Of a stretch of DNA of 64,000 nt, positions 39,501-62,945 are shown piece after piece. The translations under genes and the position numbers were made by a program. Every line of letters begins with the position of its first letter. Position 1 is the first letter of the stretch. The stretch comes from Corydoras sp. C115 (Eukaryota > Chordata > Actinopteri > Siluriformes > Callichthyidae). Location of the stretch: assembly GCA_019802505.1 (NCBI GenBank), contig JAFMOC010000315.1, positions 62,001 to 126,000 on the forward strand, written 5' to 3'. The notes below the pieces were generated by a model, which was not told the DNA's origin, did no database searches, and saw only the letters and a program-made list of their open reading frames with translations.

Positions 39501-40315
39501 AATATGGTGTCTGATTCGTCATGATGCCATGCGCAATGATCACATTGCGAAATGCAAAATATTAAAGATATTTTTAGACCAGATTAACCTGAAAATATTA
39601 AGCCTCCTGTACTTCCCTGTATCACTTATACACACCGTGCCTGTATTTATTTACAGATGAGCTCCAAATTTTAAGGTTAGCAGCACTTATTATCAAAATA
39701 CGATGTAAGCACCATCCTGTCCTGTATGTATCTGACTAGAACCCCAAATGTTCTCCCCCCCAGTAGAGGAGTGGAAAACAATGAATGAGTGAATGAAGAT
39801 GAGGACGGATATAAATGTCTGAAAGCAGGACATCCACTATTAACAAGTGTAATTGAGACATCATCGCATTAAAATGTAAATATGATTTAGTCCAACACCA
39901 AACAGCATTTTGATTTTCATTAAGAAACTGGACAGTGGGGGGTAAAATAGTGGACACATCACATCGGAGGATTCCAATGAAGAGATGAATGGAACTCACC
40001 AGTTAGAGAACCTGTTACAGACACAATCTTTATTTCCAGGTCCAATGGAAGAGACTCGCAGAAATTCCACAAGGTTTCGAGAAACCTGGAGCACCTGCGA
40101 CGGTCCGAACTCTTGAAATAGTCCACCAGTCCTGAGACAGATTCCCTGAGAGTGGGAAGGCTCTGAAGCTTCTCCCGAGTCCTGGTTTCCACCAGGTTAT
40201 ACATCTGCTGCAGGACATTCTCTTTCTCCTCACACAAAATATCCACAATCTGATTTGCCTCCTGTGCCACCAAGATGAGAACGTCCTCCTCCAGGACTGC
40301 GATCTCCATTTTCAT
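22489..40315 (-). CDS. nlrc5: NLRC5, NLR-family CARD-type protein (complete, 43 coding exons, one with a frameshift)
   Basis: The model is 40000-40315, 38690-38758, 36658-38386 and then 40 leucine-rich-repeat exons down to the terminal exon 22489-22561. Total coding length is 5233 nt, one more than a clean frame, or 1743 aa after correction; as I recall, human NLRC5 is 1866 aa. NLRC5 is a cytoplasmic-nuclear NACHT protein that acts as transactivator of MHC class I genes in mammals; its role in fish is inferred. Order: an N-terminal death-fold-like segment (1-105), a short proline-rich linker with a basic patch (PTIKRACL, KDMRKKVCLRE), NACHT (about 205-690) and LRRs (about 700-1743). The final exon ends LWRNPIVKDDLILKDQRLN then FSST and stop, which parallels the human C-terminus (LWNNPIPCD). 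Exon phases match throughout except exon 30921-31011. Identity also fits the position between cetp and cpne2. Confidence 0.94.
23497..23828 (-). mobile_element. SINE-B copy with 15-bp target-site duplication
   Basis: Minus-strand copy in an nlrc5 intron, complete from the ggcggcacggtgg head to the (GAAT)n tail. It is flanked by the direct repeat atgttattatataat at 23482-23496 and 23829-23843. Confidence 0.93.
24065..24362 (-). mobile_element. SINE-B copy, old
   Basis: Diverged minus-strand copy (ggcactgggcagatacaccc, gactgtgggagtaaactcac, gctaaccactaatccaccgt) with an internal CA tract. No clear target duplication is left. Confidence 0.8.
24943..25872. other. nlrc5 intron with CTCF-like motifs and a SINE-A tail
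   Basis: AT-rich intron. It contains a SINE-A tail at 25646-25703 (gtaagtcgctttggataaaa) and two CTCF-like 14-15-mers in opposite orientation at 25371-25384 and 25771-25785. Confidence 0.6.
25646..25703 (+). mobile_element. SINE-A tail fragment
   Basis: Contains gtaagtcgctttggataaaa, gcgtctgcgaaatgactaaa and then a TGTAAA-rich end. No head is present. Confidence 0.8.
26940..27296 (+). mobile_element. SINE-B copy with 12-bp target-site duplication
   Basis: Full plus-strand copy in an nlrc5 intron, from ggcggcacggtggcttagtg to the (GAAT)n tail. It has a C-run near 27251-27260. The flanking direct repeat atattcatccac is at 26928-26939 and 27297-27308. Confidence 0.92.
30921..31011 (-). CDS. 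nlrc5: nlrc5 LRR exon with a 1-base insertion
   Basis: Splice sites are good (ctgcag, gtaaca), but the exon is 91 nt where the equivalent exons of the array are 90. In phase, it reads SLGDNDLHRGRCTASGEFN and then TAA. Removing one base from the minus-strand GGGG run (CCCC at 31004-31007) gives SLGIMTFTEEGALHLVNLI and a perfect phase-2 exit into exon 30550-30615. As with the copine exon, an assembly homopolymer error is likely. Confidence 0.85.
36288..36325 (-). mobile_element. SINE-A head fragment
   Basis: ctgggatttgcattcacaac and ccttcagattgatt match the head part of the SINE-A copy at 20.2 kb. Confidence 0.5.
36658..38386 (-). CDS. nlrc5: nlrc5 coding exon 3: NACHT ATPase module
   Basis: A single 1729-nt exon. 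Walker A is GQAGSGKT (about residues 209-216), Walker B is ICFIFDGYDEF (about 288-298), and a sensor-like VLVTCRPRDV follows. FEFRQLNLI-type sequence (LLEFRQLNLISQPLSLKELL) and FTHLTMQEFMSALHLMTSP match NLRC5 family features. It is preceded by a basic stretch (FLLKKFERVTKDMRKK) that could serve nuclear import. The exon ends in phase 2, setting the phase for every LRR exon after it. Confidence 0.95.
38690..40315 (-). CDS. nlrc5: nlrc5 coding exons 1-2: N-terminal domain and linker
   Basis: Exon 1 (40000-40315) encodes MKMEIAVLEEDVLILVAQEA through VSVTGSLT, an all-alpha-looking 105-residue segment with the size of a death-fold/CARD. I cannot assign it to classical CARD by eye. Exon 2 (38690-38758) encodes a 23-residue linker (PPDIENSPPSPTIKRACL). 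Both following introns are phase 1. The ATG at 40315 has a poor context, an overlapping out-of-frame ATG lies 4 nt upstream, and the third codon (ATGG, A at -3) is a better start. Confidence 0.85.
38880..39025. repeat. Interrupted (CA)n microsatellite
   Basis: About 145 bp of CA repeat with AGA and AAA interruptions in the nlrc5 intron between coding exons 1 and 2. Long frames in both strands across it are low complexity. Confidence 0.95.
39735..39800 (+). repeat. Possible SINE-B tail remnant
   Basis: ccccaaatgttctcccccc, cagtagaggagtggaaaaca and atgaatgagtgaatga follow the order of the SINE-B 3' end but are heavily diverged. Confidence 0.35.
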
Positions 40316-41469
40316 CCATCTGCTGCGGGTAAAATGTCAACATTAATCCAGCGACCTGCTGTGAGAAGCTTAATTACTCCAGTTTTAACTGACTTTTGCA
40401 TTGTTAGTGCTCAAGGCAAAAAGCCGCCCATAGTTTCCTTCTACACAAATAAAATTCTGAGTACATGCAGCTCACATTATATAAAAAAAAATAAATAAAC
40501 GATGCTAAAAACTTTAAAGTATGCACTACTTTACAACAGTTTCAGTAAAATGGCGCTGACCACAGTCTATTGTGATGACAGCATGAGTTTTGAAACAACC
40601 CAGAGCAGCTTGCTTCCTTTATGTGAGTAAATAAACGCAAGCAATACACTTTTGGCCTGTACTGTGCATCTCAAAGTAAAGATTAAACATGTTCTTAAAG
40701 TTTTAAAGTGTTATATCATTAAAAAAAAACTATTTATTAGCACTTGGGTATATTTAATTCTTAATAATATGGTGAAGGAATCAGCTTCATATACAGTAGG
40801 AAGTCGAGAGGGTGTGTCCTGGCTGCTTTGTAGCAACAATGCTGATAAATTTAGCAACAAATAGAAATAAAACTTTTAACATATTTGAGAAGTCATAAGA
40901 ATCCTTTTCTATTTTTAAACATGTGAGAGGATCTTAACCAATGCATTTAACTTCCCTTTAAAACCATTGTTTTTCAGTCTGTTCGGTTCTTCAGTGTTCA
41001 TCATCCGGTTGAGAGTTTATGAGCAAAAAAAAAAAAAAAAAAAAGGCGTGAATCAGCAAAAACATCCGAAAAGAAACCTTTTTAATTGTGTGAGTGCACT
41101 TTAGATGTTTGGTTTAATAAATTAAAAGTACGACGCAACCCACCCCGGTGTCAGATAAGTGAGCTTTAACGTAGATACATGCTGTAACGTCCAACATGCT
41201 TTAGAATGTGCAGTATTTCGCTGATTAAAGTTACAGAATGAGAAATTGCGACGCTTTGCTGCTGTTTTCTTGTGGAAACCTGAGGGCTTTGTTTGGTGGC
41301 GGCACATGAAACACAGCCGCGCGTTTACTGCGCATTAAAGCGTTTGATCGCGCCGCCGGTCTCTATGACGCCATTCAGCCAAGCAGCGACCAAATACAAG
41401 CAGAAAGTGCGAGCATACACACGTTTTAGACGATTATTTGAAAAGTGAAATGTATTTTAGTGCACTCAC
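40316..41469. other. nlrc5 5' intron
   Basis: Separates the non-coding first exon from the start codon. It includes an A run near 41025-41044 and a CG-richer patch near 41310-41390. No coding sequence is seen. Confidence 0.5.
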
Positions 41470-41550
41470 CCCAACCTGCATCAGGAGGCACGCCAACTAA
41501 ACCGAATGCATGTCTGAAACGAAAGTGAAAGTAAAGCAAAGAGGCATCTG
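41470..41550 (-). promoter_or_regulatory. nlrc5: nlrc5 promoter: ISRE/IRF element beside non-coding exon 1
   Basis: A donor (ggttgg|ggtgagtgc region, exon end about 41470) marks a non-coding first exon that would splice to the acceptor just before the start codon at 40315. Immediately upstream, plus strand 41516-41535 contains GAAACGAAAGTGAAAGT, with a perfect GAAANNGAAANN core at 41521-41532, the binding pattern of IRF and ISGF3 factors. Interferon induction of NLRC5 is known in mammals, so the element fits the gene. Confidence 0.7.
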
Positions 41551-41586
41551 AGGTCACAACTGCGGCTGCGGCGGGCGGGAGGGAGG

Positions 41587-42080
<494 letters not shown>

Positions 42081-42112
42081 AGATCTAACATTCAAACAAC
42101 ATGCCTTATATT

Positions 42113-42412
42113 CATCCTTTCATTCATTATCTCCCGCTTTATCCTCTATTAGGGTCGTGGTGGGTTTCCCCATGCCCATCCAGGGGAGAACGTTTTGGGT
42201 GCTGGGCAGATACTCACACGGACTCACTCTATATGGGGCAATTTGGAGAACTCGATTGACATGATCCATGTTTTTGGACTGTGGGAGGAAACCGGAGAAC
42301 CCGGAGGAAACCCACGCGGACAGGGGAGAACATGGAAACTCCACCCAGATTGGGATTCGAACCGGGAATCCCTGGCGCTGAGAGGAGAACATGCTAAACC
42401 ACTAAGCCACCG
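42113..42412 (-). mobile_element. SINE-B copy with 11-bp target-site duplication
   Basis: Minus-strand copy beginning right after the GA tract and shortened in its middle. The direct repeat tgccttatatt flanks it at 42102-42112 and 42413-42423. Confidence 0.9.
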
Positions 42413-42423
42413 TGCCTTATATT

Positions 42424-43600
42424 GTTTACCTCAACTGTTACTGACAGATCTTCTCAGGTTCAATGATGACATGAAATGCACAAGACCTCCAATAGTGTCG
42501 TGTAGAATATGGCATTGAGATGTTAGTAGAAGTACGTTTGGAAACTATGCCAGTGGTGTCCACTATCTTGCCTCCACTATCTTGCCTTTACCCCACAGGA
42601 CCGTCGAGTGCCAAAGTAAACGATGGTAGACCCCATCCACATGTCTACACCACCACTTGTCCTTAATGTAGATGCTACTGGTGGTACAGTGAGTCCAAGA
42701 AGTATTTGATCCCTTGCTGATTTGTTTGAAATGTCCTGGAGAAACACAGCCCTCAATGGATAAGTGCAGAAGCACTATGGATACATAAAAAGGAGCTGTG
42801 AGGACACCAAGTATATCTACGTCTTATCTGACTTACATCTCTGTGACTGTGAGAAAGCCCACGAAGACCATGGAGAACATACAAAGCCAGGAGCATCTTG
42901 CTGTAAGTCTACAGAGCTACTCACAGAGCCTCTCATGTCAACAAGAGCTAATAAAAAAAGGATACAGTGTACTGTTCAAAATGTATTTTAAATATTCTTC
43001 AGGATGCTTCTCAGGCTTCAGCACCTTTGTAATTTTAATATATTCAATCATACATATTTTCATACATATAATCAAACATATTTTCATCAAATGTGTGTCA
43101 TATTTAAAATATTAAATAATGAGTAAAATAACTGTTTGAACATTTTAAATTGCTGTTAATATTCAACATGTACTCAAATTCAAGTTCAAATGAGTACAAT
43201 TCCACAGCTGTCATATGAAATCATGTCATCAGTGGTAAACCAGAAGCCTCAACATCACCATAAAACTGAACCACAGACTGTGAATGAGGACAGATAGTTT
43301 TGACATCATTAAGTTCAACTGCACAACACAGTCTCCTTCGACTGTATACAGTATAGGAATAATCACCAGTGTATCAGACACTCACTTTCACACCGAGTAA
43401 AATGGACTAAAATCCCTAATGAACAATTTTAATCATATTGATATTTCATTTATTAATGCACAATATGAAATCTAATGCATAATGAACCTTGTTACAACAT
43501 GTCCCTGTAAAAAGCAGAGAAAAGTGCAATCTTTTAAAACCTGTATATTGATTTCATCAGTGGCAGGCCGTTAGGGCTTTAAATAAAATTCTGAATAACA
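42424..43600. other. Intergenic region between cetp and nlrc5
   Basis: About 1.2 kb of AT-rich sequence with several short open frames and no recognisable gene, RNA or repeat. Confidence 0.5.
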
Positions 43601-43613
43601 GATTGATGTTAAG

Positions 43614-43619
43614 TTTATT
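43614..43619 (-). terminator. cetp: cetp polyadenylation signal
   Basis: Minus-strand AATAAA about 330 nt after the stop codon, the first one met. Confidence 0.5.
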
Positions 43620-43950
43620 TTGTCTACAAATACCCGTCAGTTCACATAGGTTCTTATGCAATAAATACTAGCACCCTTTGTGAGTACCGCATGACTGAGA
43701 AAGCATTGTACCACTAAAGATAATATATCAAATAAACATGTTTTTAAGGTCGAGTGACGTACACTATGGGTTTTCCAACAGAATATCCATTGTGGTTTTG
43801 TAAAACTTGTACATATGATTGTCATTGTCTTTGGAGCTGGATATTGAGAATAGACCTTATAACAATACATTGAACCGTATTTGTTTATGTTCCGGAAATT
43901 CAGCAATTCTTTTAATTCCTCAAAAATAGTGCATTTTTAAAGAAGTAAAG

Positions 43951-51278
<7,328 letters not shown>

Positions 51279-51317
51279 CTCTGCAGACGTTCCAAACACT
51301 AGTACTGTTCTCTTCAT

Positions 51318-52740
51318 CCGTTAATCCTCAGTCCTCAGAACACTTTCTCGTTTCCTATGAATACATGTTTAAAATGAATTAAGTACTAAAGCAGGAAAGT
51401 AGCAAATTTAAGAGGGAACAGAAAGAAAGGAGGAGGAGTGTTGAGTTCAGTTGATGTCCAGAGTCCAGCAACATTGATTTACACAGGGTTACTGATGGTC
51501 AGTGAGGAGGGGTGTGTTTGCTGTGTGCAATATGCCACGTTGTCCAAATCAGAGTGTACCAGTATAAGACTATTTAGCTGCACAGCAGAAAAAAAGATTT
51601 AGTGTTTTAAAGCAACTTTGTTTTCAACAACCCTTTGGTCACATCTCCTCAAGCTATAGAAGATCTATGGCAGGATGAACCGGTCAGTTCATCACGGCTT
51701 TTGCAAACATTAAACAGAGAGGCAGAATTGACACTACAAACACCACCATGTAGTCTCCTTTTTGCTTTTAAGGTTTGCCTCAATTTTCTGTGTCCACTTT
51801 CAAAAATAAAATGCTTCCAACAATAAAACTTGTAGCACTGTTTCTTTAAAGGAACAACTATTTCATGATGTGTGCAAATAATAAGGTACATGGAGTTCAA
51901 TAGAGAGACATTTCAGTGTTTTAAATTTGTATGATTTTTTTTACCTTACTAATCTTAAATTTTATGTAGCGCCATACATCCGATACTTATACATAACTAT
52001 GTGCCATGTGAATTAATGCACATGTATACAAGTTTGTTAAGTGTAACGAGTATAAATGCAGTAACTTTTATTTCATTTTTAACTATTATTACAGGGAAAA
52101 ACCAAAAGGGAGAAAATTATATTTGATTTGAACTTAAAATGCTTCTCTATTAGACCCACGACCTGCATCTGACAAGGAAAACTGAAGAATTTAAAATATT
52201 TTAAAAATGAAAAAAACAAATGCTTATCTTAAAAGAGATATATGAGGTAATGTACAAGACCTGACAAAGCCTTCCATGTTCCATCGTTCCTGTAGTACCG
52301 ATTAAAAGTGATCTGGAATCCTGTTTGAACAAAATAATGTGAACAGAATTACTAATTTCCCCCAAATCCTTAATGTTAATGAATTTCATATATATAAAGT
52401 TGGTCACATTAACATAATATAGTATTAATAATGATCAGACTGCTTCATTGCTGTTGTGGTCTGATATCAGCCCTAATTTTGCACAAGAGATGATCAACTC
52501 ATTTTACACCAAATCAAAATAAATATAATGCAACACTTCGGTCGTTTAAAGTTCAGTTTTGCACAACAATCAAACCAGGGCAAGTTATTACAATCCAAGG
52601 TTTTTTTTTTTTTTTTTTTAGATATAAACAGGTTGGAATTATGAAACATCACAAAGAAAAAAATTCAGAAAACAGATGCAGCTTGGAAAAGCACCATGCA
52701 CTCATTCAACAGCATAGAAACATCACACAAGAGCCACAAG
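51318..52740. other. Intergenic region between herpud1 and cetp
   Basis: cetp upstream sequence and herpud1 downstream sequence. AT-rich, with a T18 run at about 52602-52619. No gene and no clear promoter motif are recognised. Confidence 0.5.
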
Positions 52741-52754
52741 TTGTTTAAAATAGT

Positions 52755-52760
52755 TTTATT
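52755..52760 (-). terminator. herpud1: herpud1 polyadenylation signal
   Basis: The first minus-strand AATAAA after the herpud1 stop, giving a 3' UTR of about 1.6 kb. No earlier AATAAA was found. Confidence 0.55.
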
Positions 52761-53255
52761 TGCTGGCTTGTAATGTGTTTTGTCAGAACATTAATAAAGC
52801 TATTAAAGAAATCAGATCAAACCATCACTGCCCTGGTAAAGTGTCTTAACAACCATCATACAGATGAAGGCTTTTTTCCTTCAGAATAGATTCGATCACA
52901 AATCCAAAACTTGTTCAGTTTGTTCCAATTTAACGTTAAGAACAAACTTTAATCACGGCATTCAGCAATAAAATCTATTTTCTGTTTAGGACACAATCAC
53001 ATCTTTTACCTATGCAGACACATTTAACGTAATTCCCCCTAATTTAGGGTTGAACTACAGTATTATAAATATCACCTTTCTTTTGTTTAGCTCAATTCAA
53101 AAACCAGCAGTTTTAGTAATTATTTTTAATTACGTTCACCTCCAAAATATATTTGGAACCATGTCTTGCATGTAGGACAATCAGCCTTCCTCAAAAATGG
53201 TCTGTCGGACAAGAATTTATAAAATAAACTCTTGAGAACAGGACATGCTGGTTTA

Positions 53256-53297
<42 letters not shown>

Positions 53298-54378
53298 TTG
53301 AAAGATTTTAAACCCACCTGTCTTCACTTATCTACTGAACCAAAGCCACTGTATGATTTCACATTTGTTTTGATTTTTTTTTTAAACACAAACGCAGGAA
53401 CCTTCTTACAGCCCTTCTTTATCTGTACGTGGGACCAGCTGCAGATGCCCACGGGCGGGGCAGTTTTCTCCAGGGACAAATCATCATATCCACTTTGAAT
53501 ACCAGATACAGTTTGGGGCATGCAGACAATTCGAGAGCATGCAAAGTCCACACAAACAGGACTCTGGCCCTGGAACTCAAACCTATGTTCTTTTATGCTG
53601 TGAGCTGATATTACATGCAGTGCCATGTGCCAATGTCTGTTTTTTTTTTAAAATGCCCAATTCAAAAGTTGCTCCCTTCAAATTATATAATAAAATAATA
53701 AAAAAATAAAAAGGAGCACAAGTTTGTTTACATTGGCAGATGAAGGATATATATAATAAGTAATATTAACAGCTGTGACATGTTAATGTTTACAGAACAT
53801 TAAAACACAGCCCAGCTGAGGGGGCGGGCGGGGTATATTGCCTGTCTCTAGATATTCAGTATGTTATATCTCCATTAGTCCCCATAATATAGCAGTACAA
53901 GTGTGTAAATAAAAACAAAGTGTAACATGCCTCACTTTCTGGTTAAAGTACAGAAAGTTACAAAACTGAGGCAAAAATCTTGCTAAGTAGAAGCACTGTG
54001 ACTTCTTAATACATCGGAGTTGGTCTGAATGCAGCAGACAGGCAACAGAACACAAAGACTTTCTAAATGACTAGGTATCAGTCATGCTCAAGTTTACAAA
54101 AAGTCTCTGGATTACCTACAAAAAGCTCTCCAGATAAACAAAGCCCTGAAGCCACAAAGACTGATGACAACAGGAAGAGAAAGTAAAGTGCTGTGCAAAA
54201 ACTGTACAGGATATTTTACAGGTGAATCAGAGGTGAGCTTTTTGGTCACAGTGCCAAAACTGCCTGAAAGTGCTAAATAACTGATCCGGGAGCTGGCCAG
54301 GCTGCTGCATTCGTGGTCCTGGGGCAGAGCGAGTTGGTGACTCTACTCTCAAGTTAGTCCACATATTTCAGCCGGTGC
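52761..54378 (-). other. herpud1: herpud1 3' untranslated region (inferred)
   Basis: Sequence between the stop codon at 54379 and the first AATAAA. It contains a 38-base A run at 53258-53295 (T run in the transcript). Several short frames here have no support. Confidence 0.5.
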
Positions 54379-60852
<6,474 letters not shown>

Positions 60853-60989
60853 TTCCCCCGCTTTTCGAAGCCAAGCGTCCACGACTAAAGTTCCGAAGCG
60901 TTTTTAGAACGGCGGTGTTTAACGTCCGAGCAGAAGCCGCGTTCCCACACCCCTCCTCAGTTCCACGGAACTCGCTCGCTCGCGCCGCC

Positions 60990-61140
60990 GCCTCGCTGAC
61001 AGACAGTGTTATGTAGCGAGCCGTCGACTTTCCAAAACACAGTGTGGCTCAATCTGATTGGCTGAACGGCGTTTGCGCCGCGACGCTGCGCTACGTGGAG
61101 GCTCTCCAAGGTCTCGAGCGCAAAAGTTGCGTCAGACGAC
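60990..61140 (-). promoter_or_regulatory. herpud1: herpud1 promoter: ERSE-like, C/EBP-ATF and TATA-like elements
   Basis: On the minus strand, CCAAT is followed by 9 nt and CCACA at 61061-61043, one base from the ERSE consensus CCAAT-N9-CCACG. A TATA-like ctacataaca lies at 61017-61008. Farther out, 61126-61134 on the plus strand is GTTGCGTCA, a perfect RTTRCRTCA composite site for ATF4 and C/EBP. CG content is high from about 60830 to 61140. Both element classes are known in the mammalian HERPUD1 promoter. Confidence 0.7.
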
Positions 61141-61170
61141 AATGGGACGTTCCTCCGGCCTGGCGTAATA

Positions 61171-61212
61171 ACATTTACATTTACATTTACATCCAGTCAT
61201 TTATCCAAAGAG
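61171..61212 (-). mobile_element. SINE-A tail fragment
   Basis: Tandem acattt units followed by ccagtcatttatccaaagag, the reverse complement of the SINE-A tail. Confidence 0.6.
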
Positions 61213-61296
61213 AATCACCCAATCTGCTTTTAAAGCCTAGTTTGCCTTTATTTTCATTTATTCATTCATTATCCTTCGTTTAATCCACTATGAGGG

Positions 61297-61486
61297 GTGG
61301 GTTAGCTCAGTGGTCAGGGTGTTGGGCTGTCAAGGTTGGTGGTTCAAATCCCAGGTCCACTGAAGTTACCAGTGTGGGTCCTTGAGCAAGGCCCTTAACC
61401 CTCATTGCTCCAGGGGTGTTGTGATTAACCCTGTGCTCACCTTGTAAGTCGCTTTGGATAAAAGCGTCCAATAAATGACCCAATTT
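61297..61486 (+). mobile_element. SINE-A copy, near full length, 8-bp target duplication
   Basis: GGTTAGCTCAGTGGTCAGG head, GGTTCAAATCCC box B, gggtccttgagcaaggccct, and the complete tail gtaagtcgctttggataaaa. Direct repeat tatgaggg at 61289-61296 and 61487-61494. This copy best defines SINE-A in the window. Confidence 0.9.
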
Positions 61487-61673
61487 TATGAGGGTCGCGG
61501 GGGGGAGGTTCCAGAACGTTTCCAAAACGTTTCCAGCGCTGGGCAGATACACCCAGGACAGGGCGTCAATCTATCGCTGGACACACTCACTCACACACTA
61601 TATGGTGCAATTTAGGGCATTCAATTTACCTTGAATCCATGTCTTTGGACTATAGGAGAAAACTGGAGAACCC

Positions 61674-62033
61674 CGGGGGTGGCATGGTGGCTTAGTGGTT
61701 AGCACGTTCGCCTCTCAGCACTAAGGATTCCTGGTTCGAATCCCCATCTGGGTGGAGTTTCCATGTTCTCCCCGTGTCCGCGTGGGTTTCCTCCGGGTTC
61801 TCCGGTTTCCTCCCACAGTCCAAAAACATGGATCAAGTCAATTGAGTTCTCCAAATTCCCCCATATAGAGTGTGTACAGTATGTGTGTGTGTCTGAGTGA
61901 GTGTGTGCCCAGCGATAGATTGGCGCCCTGTCCTGGGTGTATCTGCCCAGCGTCCGAAACGTTCTCCCCTGGATGGGCATGGGAAACCCCCCCGCAACCC
62001 TAAGATAGGATAAAGCGGAAGATAATGGATGGA
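61674..62033 (+). mobile_element. SINE-B copy, full length, 10-bp target duplication
   Basis: ggcatggtggcttagtggtt head to (GGAT)n tail, opposite in orientation to the element it entered. Direct repeat tggagaaccc at 61664-61673 and 62034-62043. Confidence 0.92.
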
Positions 62034-62152
62034 TGGAGAACCCGGAAAACAATGCAGACATTCGGAAAGCATGGAAAAGCATATTAGGATACAAACCTGG
62101 ATCCCAGCAATGAGAGGCGAATGCGCTAACCACCATCCCGACATTTTTTTCA

Positions 62153-62200
62153 TACATTCATTATCCTTAATCCTCTACTAGGGTGGGGGGGGGGGGGGTA
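62153..62200 (-). mobile_element. SINE-B tail fragment
   Basis: cattcattatccttaatcct followed by ctactagggt and a G run: the 3' end of a minus-strand SINE-B that stops abruptly. Confidence 0.65.
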
Positions 62201-62648
62201 AAGTTACTAAACGTCTCAATCCCAAAAATGTTCATATAGAACTAATCAAACACGATCAATCGGTCAAACTACACATCAGACCTACTAATAACTGCAGATA
62301 ACTATACTGGTTAAAGTGCAAAAGTCCTGGTTTGTAGCTAATAAACACCACTGGTAACTAGTTCATAAACCGATGTGTATATATAGCCCTGAAATACAGA
62401 TTTGGTATGATTATAGATAAAATTAAAATCATAATGATAAATTTTCCAACCACAAGCTGGTTGTCAGGACTTAATATTAATAAAAAAAATACATCAATTT
62501 GGTTTTCATGACTGATCATCTGACCAATCAGTGTACATAATTAAAATAAAATATTAATCGTGTAAATGTGAAGGTCTTGTAATGAGTTGACTGTTAATGA
62601 AAGAATAAAGATTTAACCAAGCATCTGACAAATGAAACAAGCTCTTAG

Positions 62649-62654
62649 TTTATT
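62649..62654 (-). terminator. slc12a3: slc12a3 polyadenylation signal
   Basis: Minus-strand AATAAA about 290 nt after the stop. A variant ATTAAA lies closer, near 62829. Confidence 0.5.
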
Positions 62655-62945
62655 CGGCTATAAACAAAAATAAATATGACATTATAAATTCCAAATAAAA
62701 TGCACAGGGTTTGGTTAATTACAAAAACATTGATCATCATGTAGCCTGACAGTGTTTCATTATACCGTACATGACACTGTAGTGTATATGACAATAAATC
62801 TGAATTAAAAGTGAAGATTTAGTAAATATTTAATTTCAGGATTTAAAAAAGTTAAAATGTCAGCTCACGTTGTACAGAGTCAAAGCTACATTCTACAATG
62901 CTGGAGATACTATTTTACATCATTAGGAGATAACCTGACAGAAGA

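Larger units (their letters stand above)
61255..62145 (-). mobile_element. Old SINE-B copy split by two later SINE insertions
   Basis: Pieces of one minus-strand element: 61255-61296 (tail, cattcattatccttcgttt), 61487-61673 (gggcagatacacccaggaca to aaaactggagaacccc) and 62034-62145 (gagaacccggaaaacaatgc to gcgctaaccaccatcccgac). The gaps are a SINE-A and a SINE-B. Confidence 0.85.

Noticed and set aside
43637..43906. 89-codon minus-strand frame downstream of cetp
   Set aside because: It lies in the cetp 3' UTR, with no recognisable motif and AT-rich composition.
51279..51317. Upstream in-frame ATG of cetp
   Set aside because: It would place 13 extra residues before a textbook signal peptide; the second ATG fits the family better.
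61297..61380. tRNA gene reading of the GGTTAGCTCAGTGG ... GGTTCAAATCCC stretches
   Set aside because: Box A and B resemble a tRNA, but the same unit continues into a shared LINE-like tail and is flanked by target duplications, so it is a SINE.
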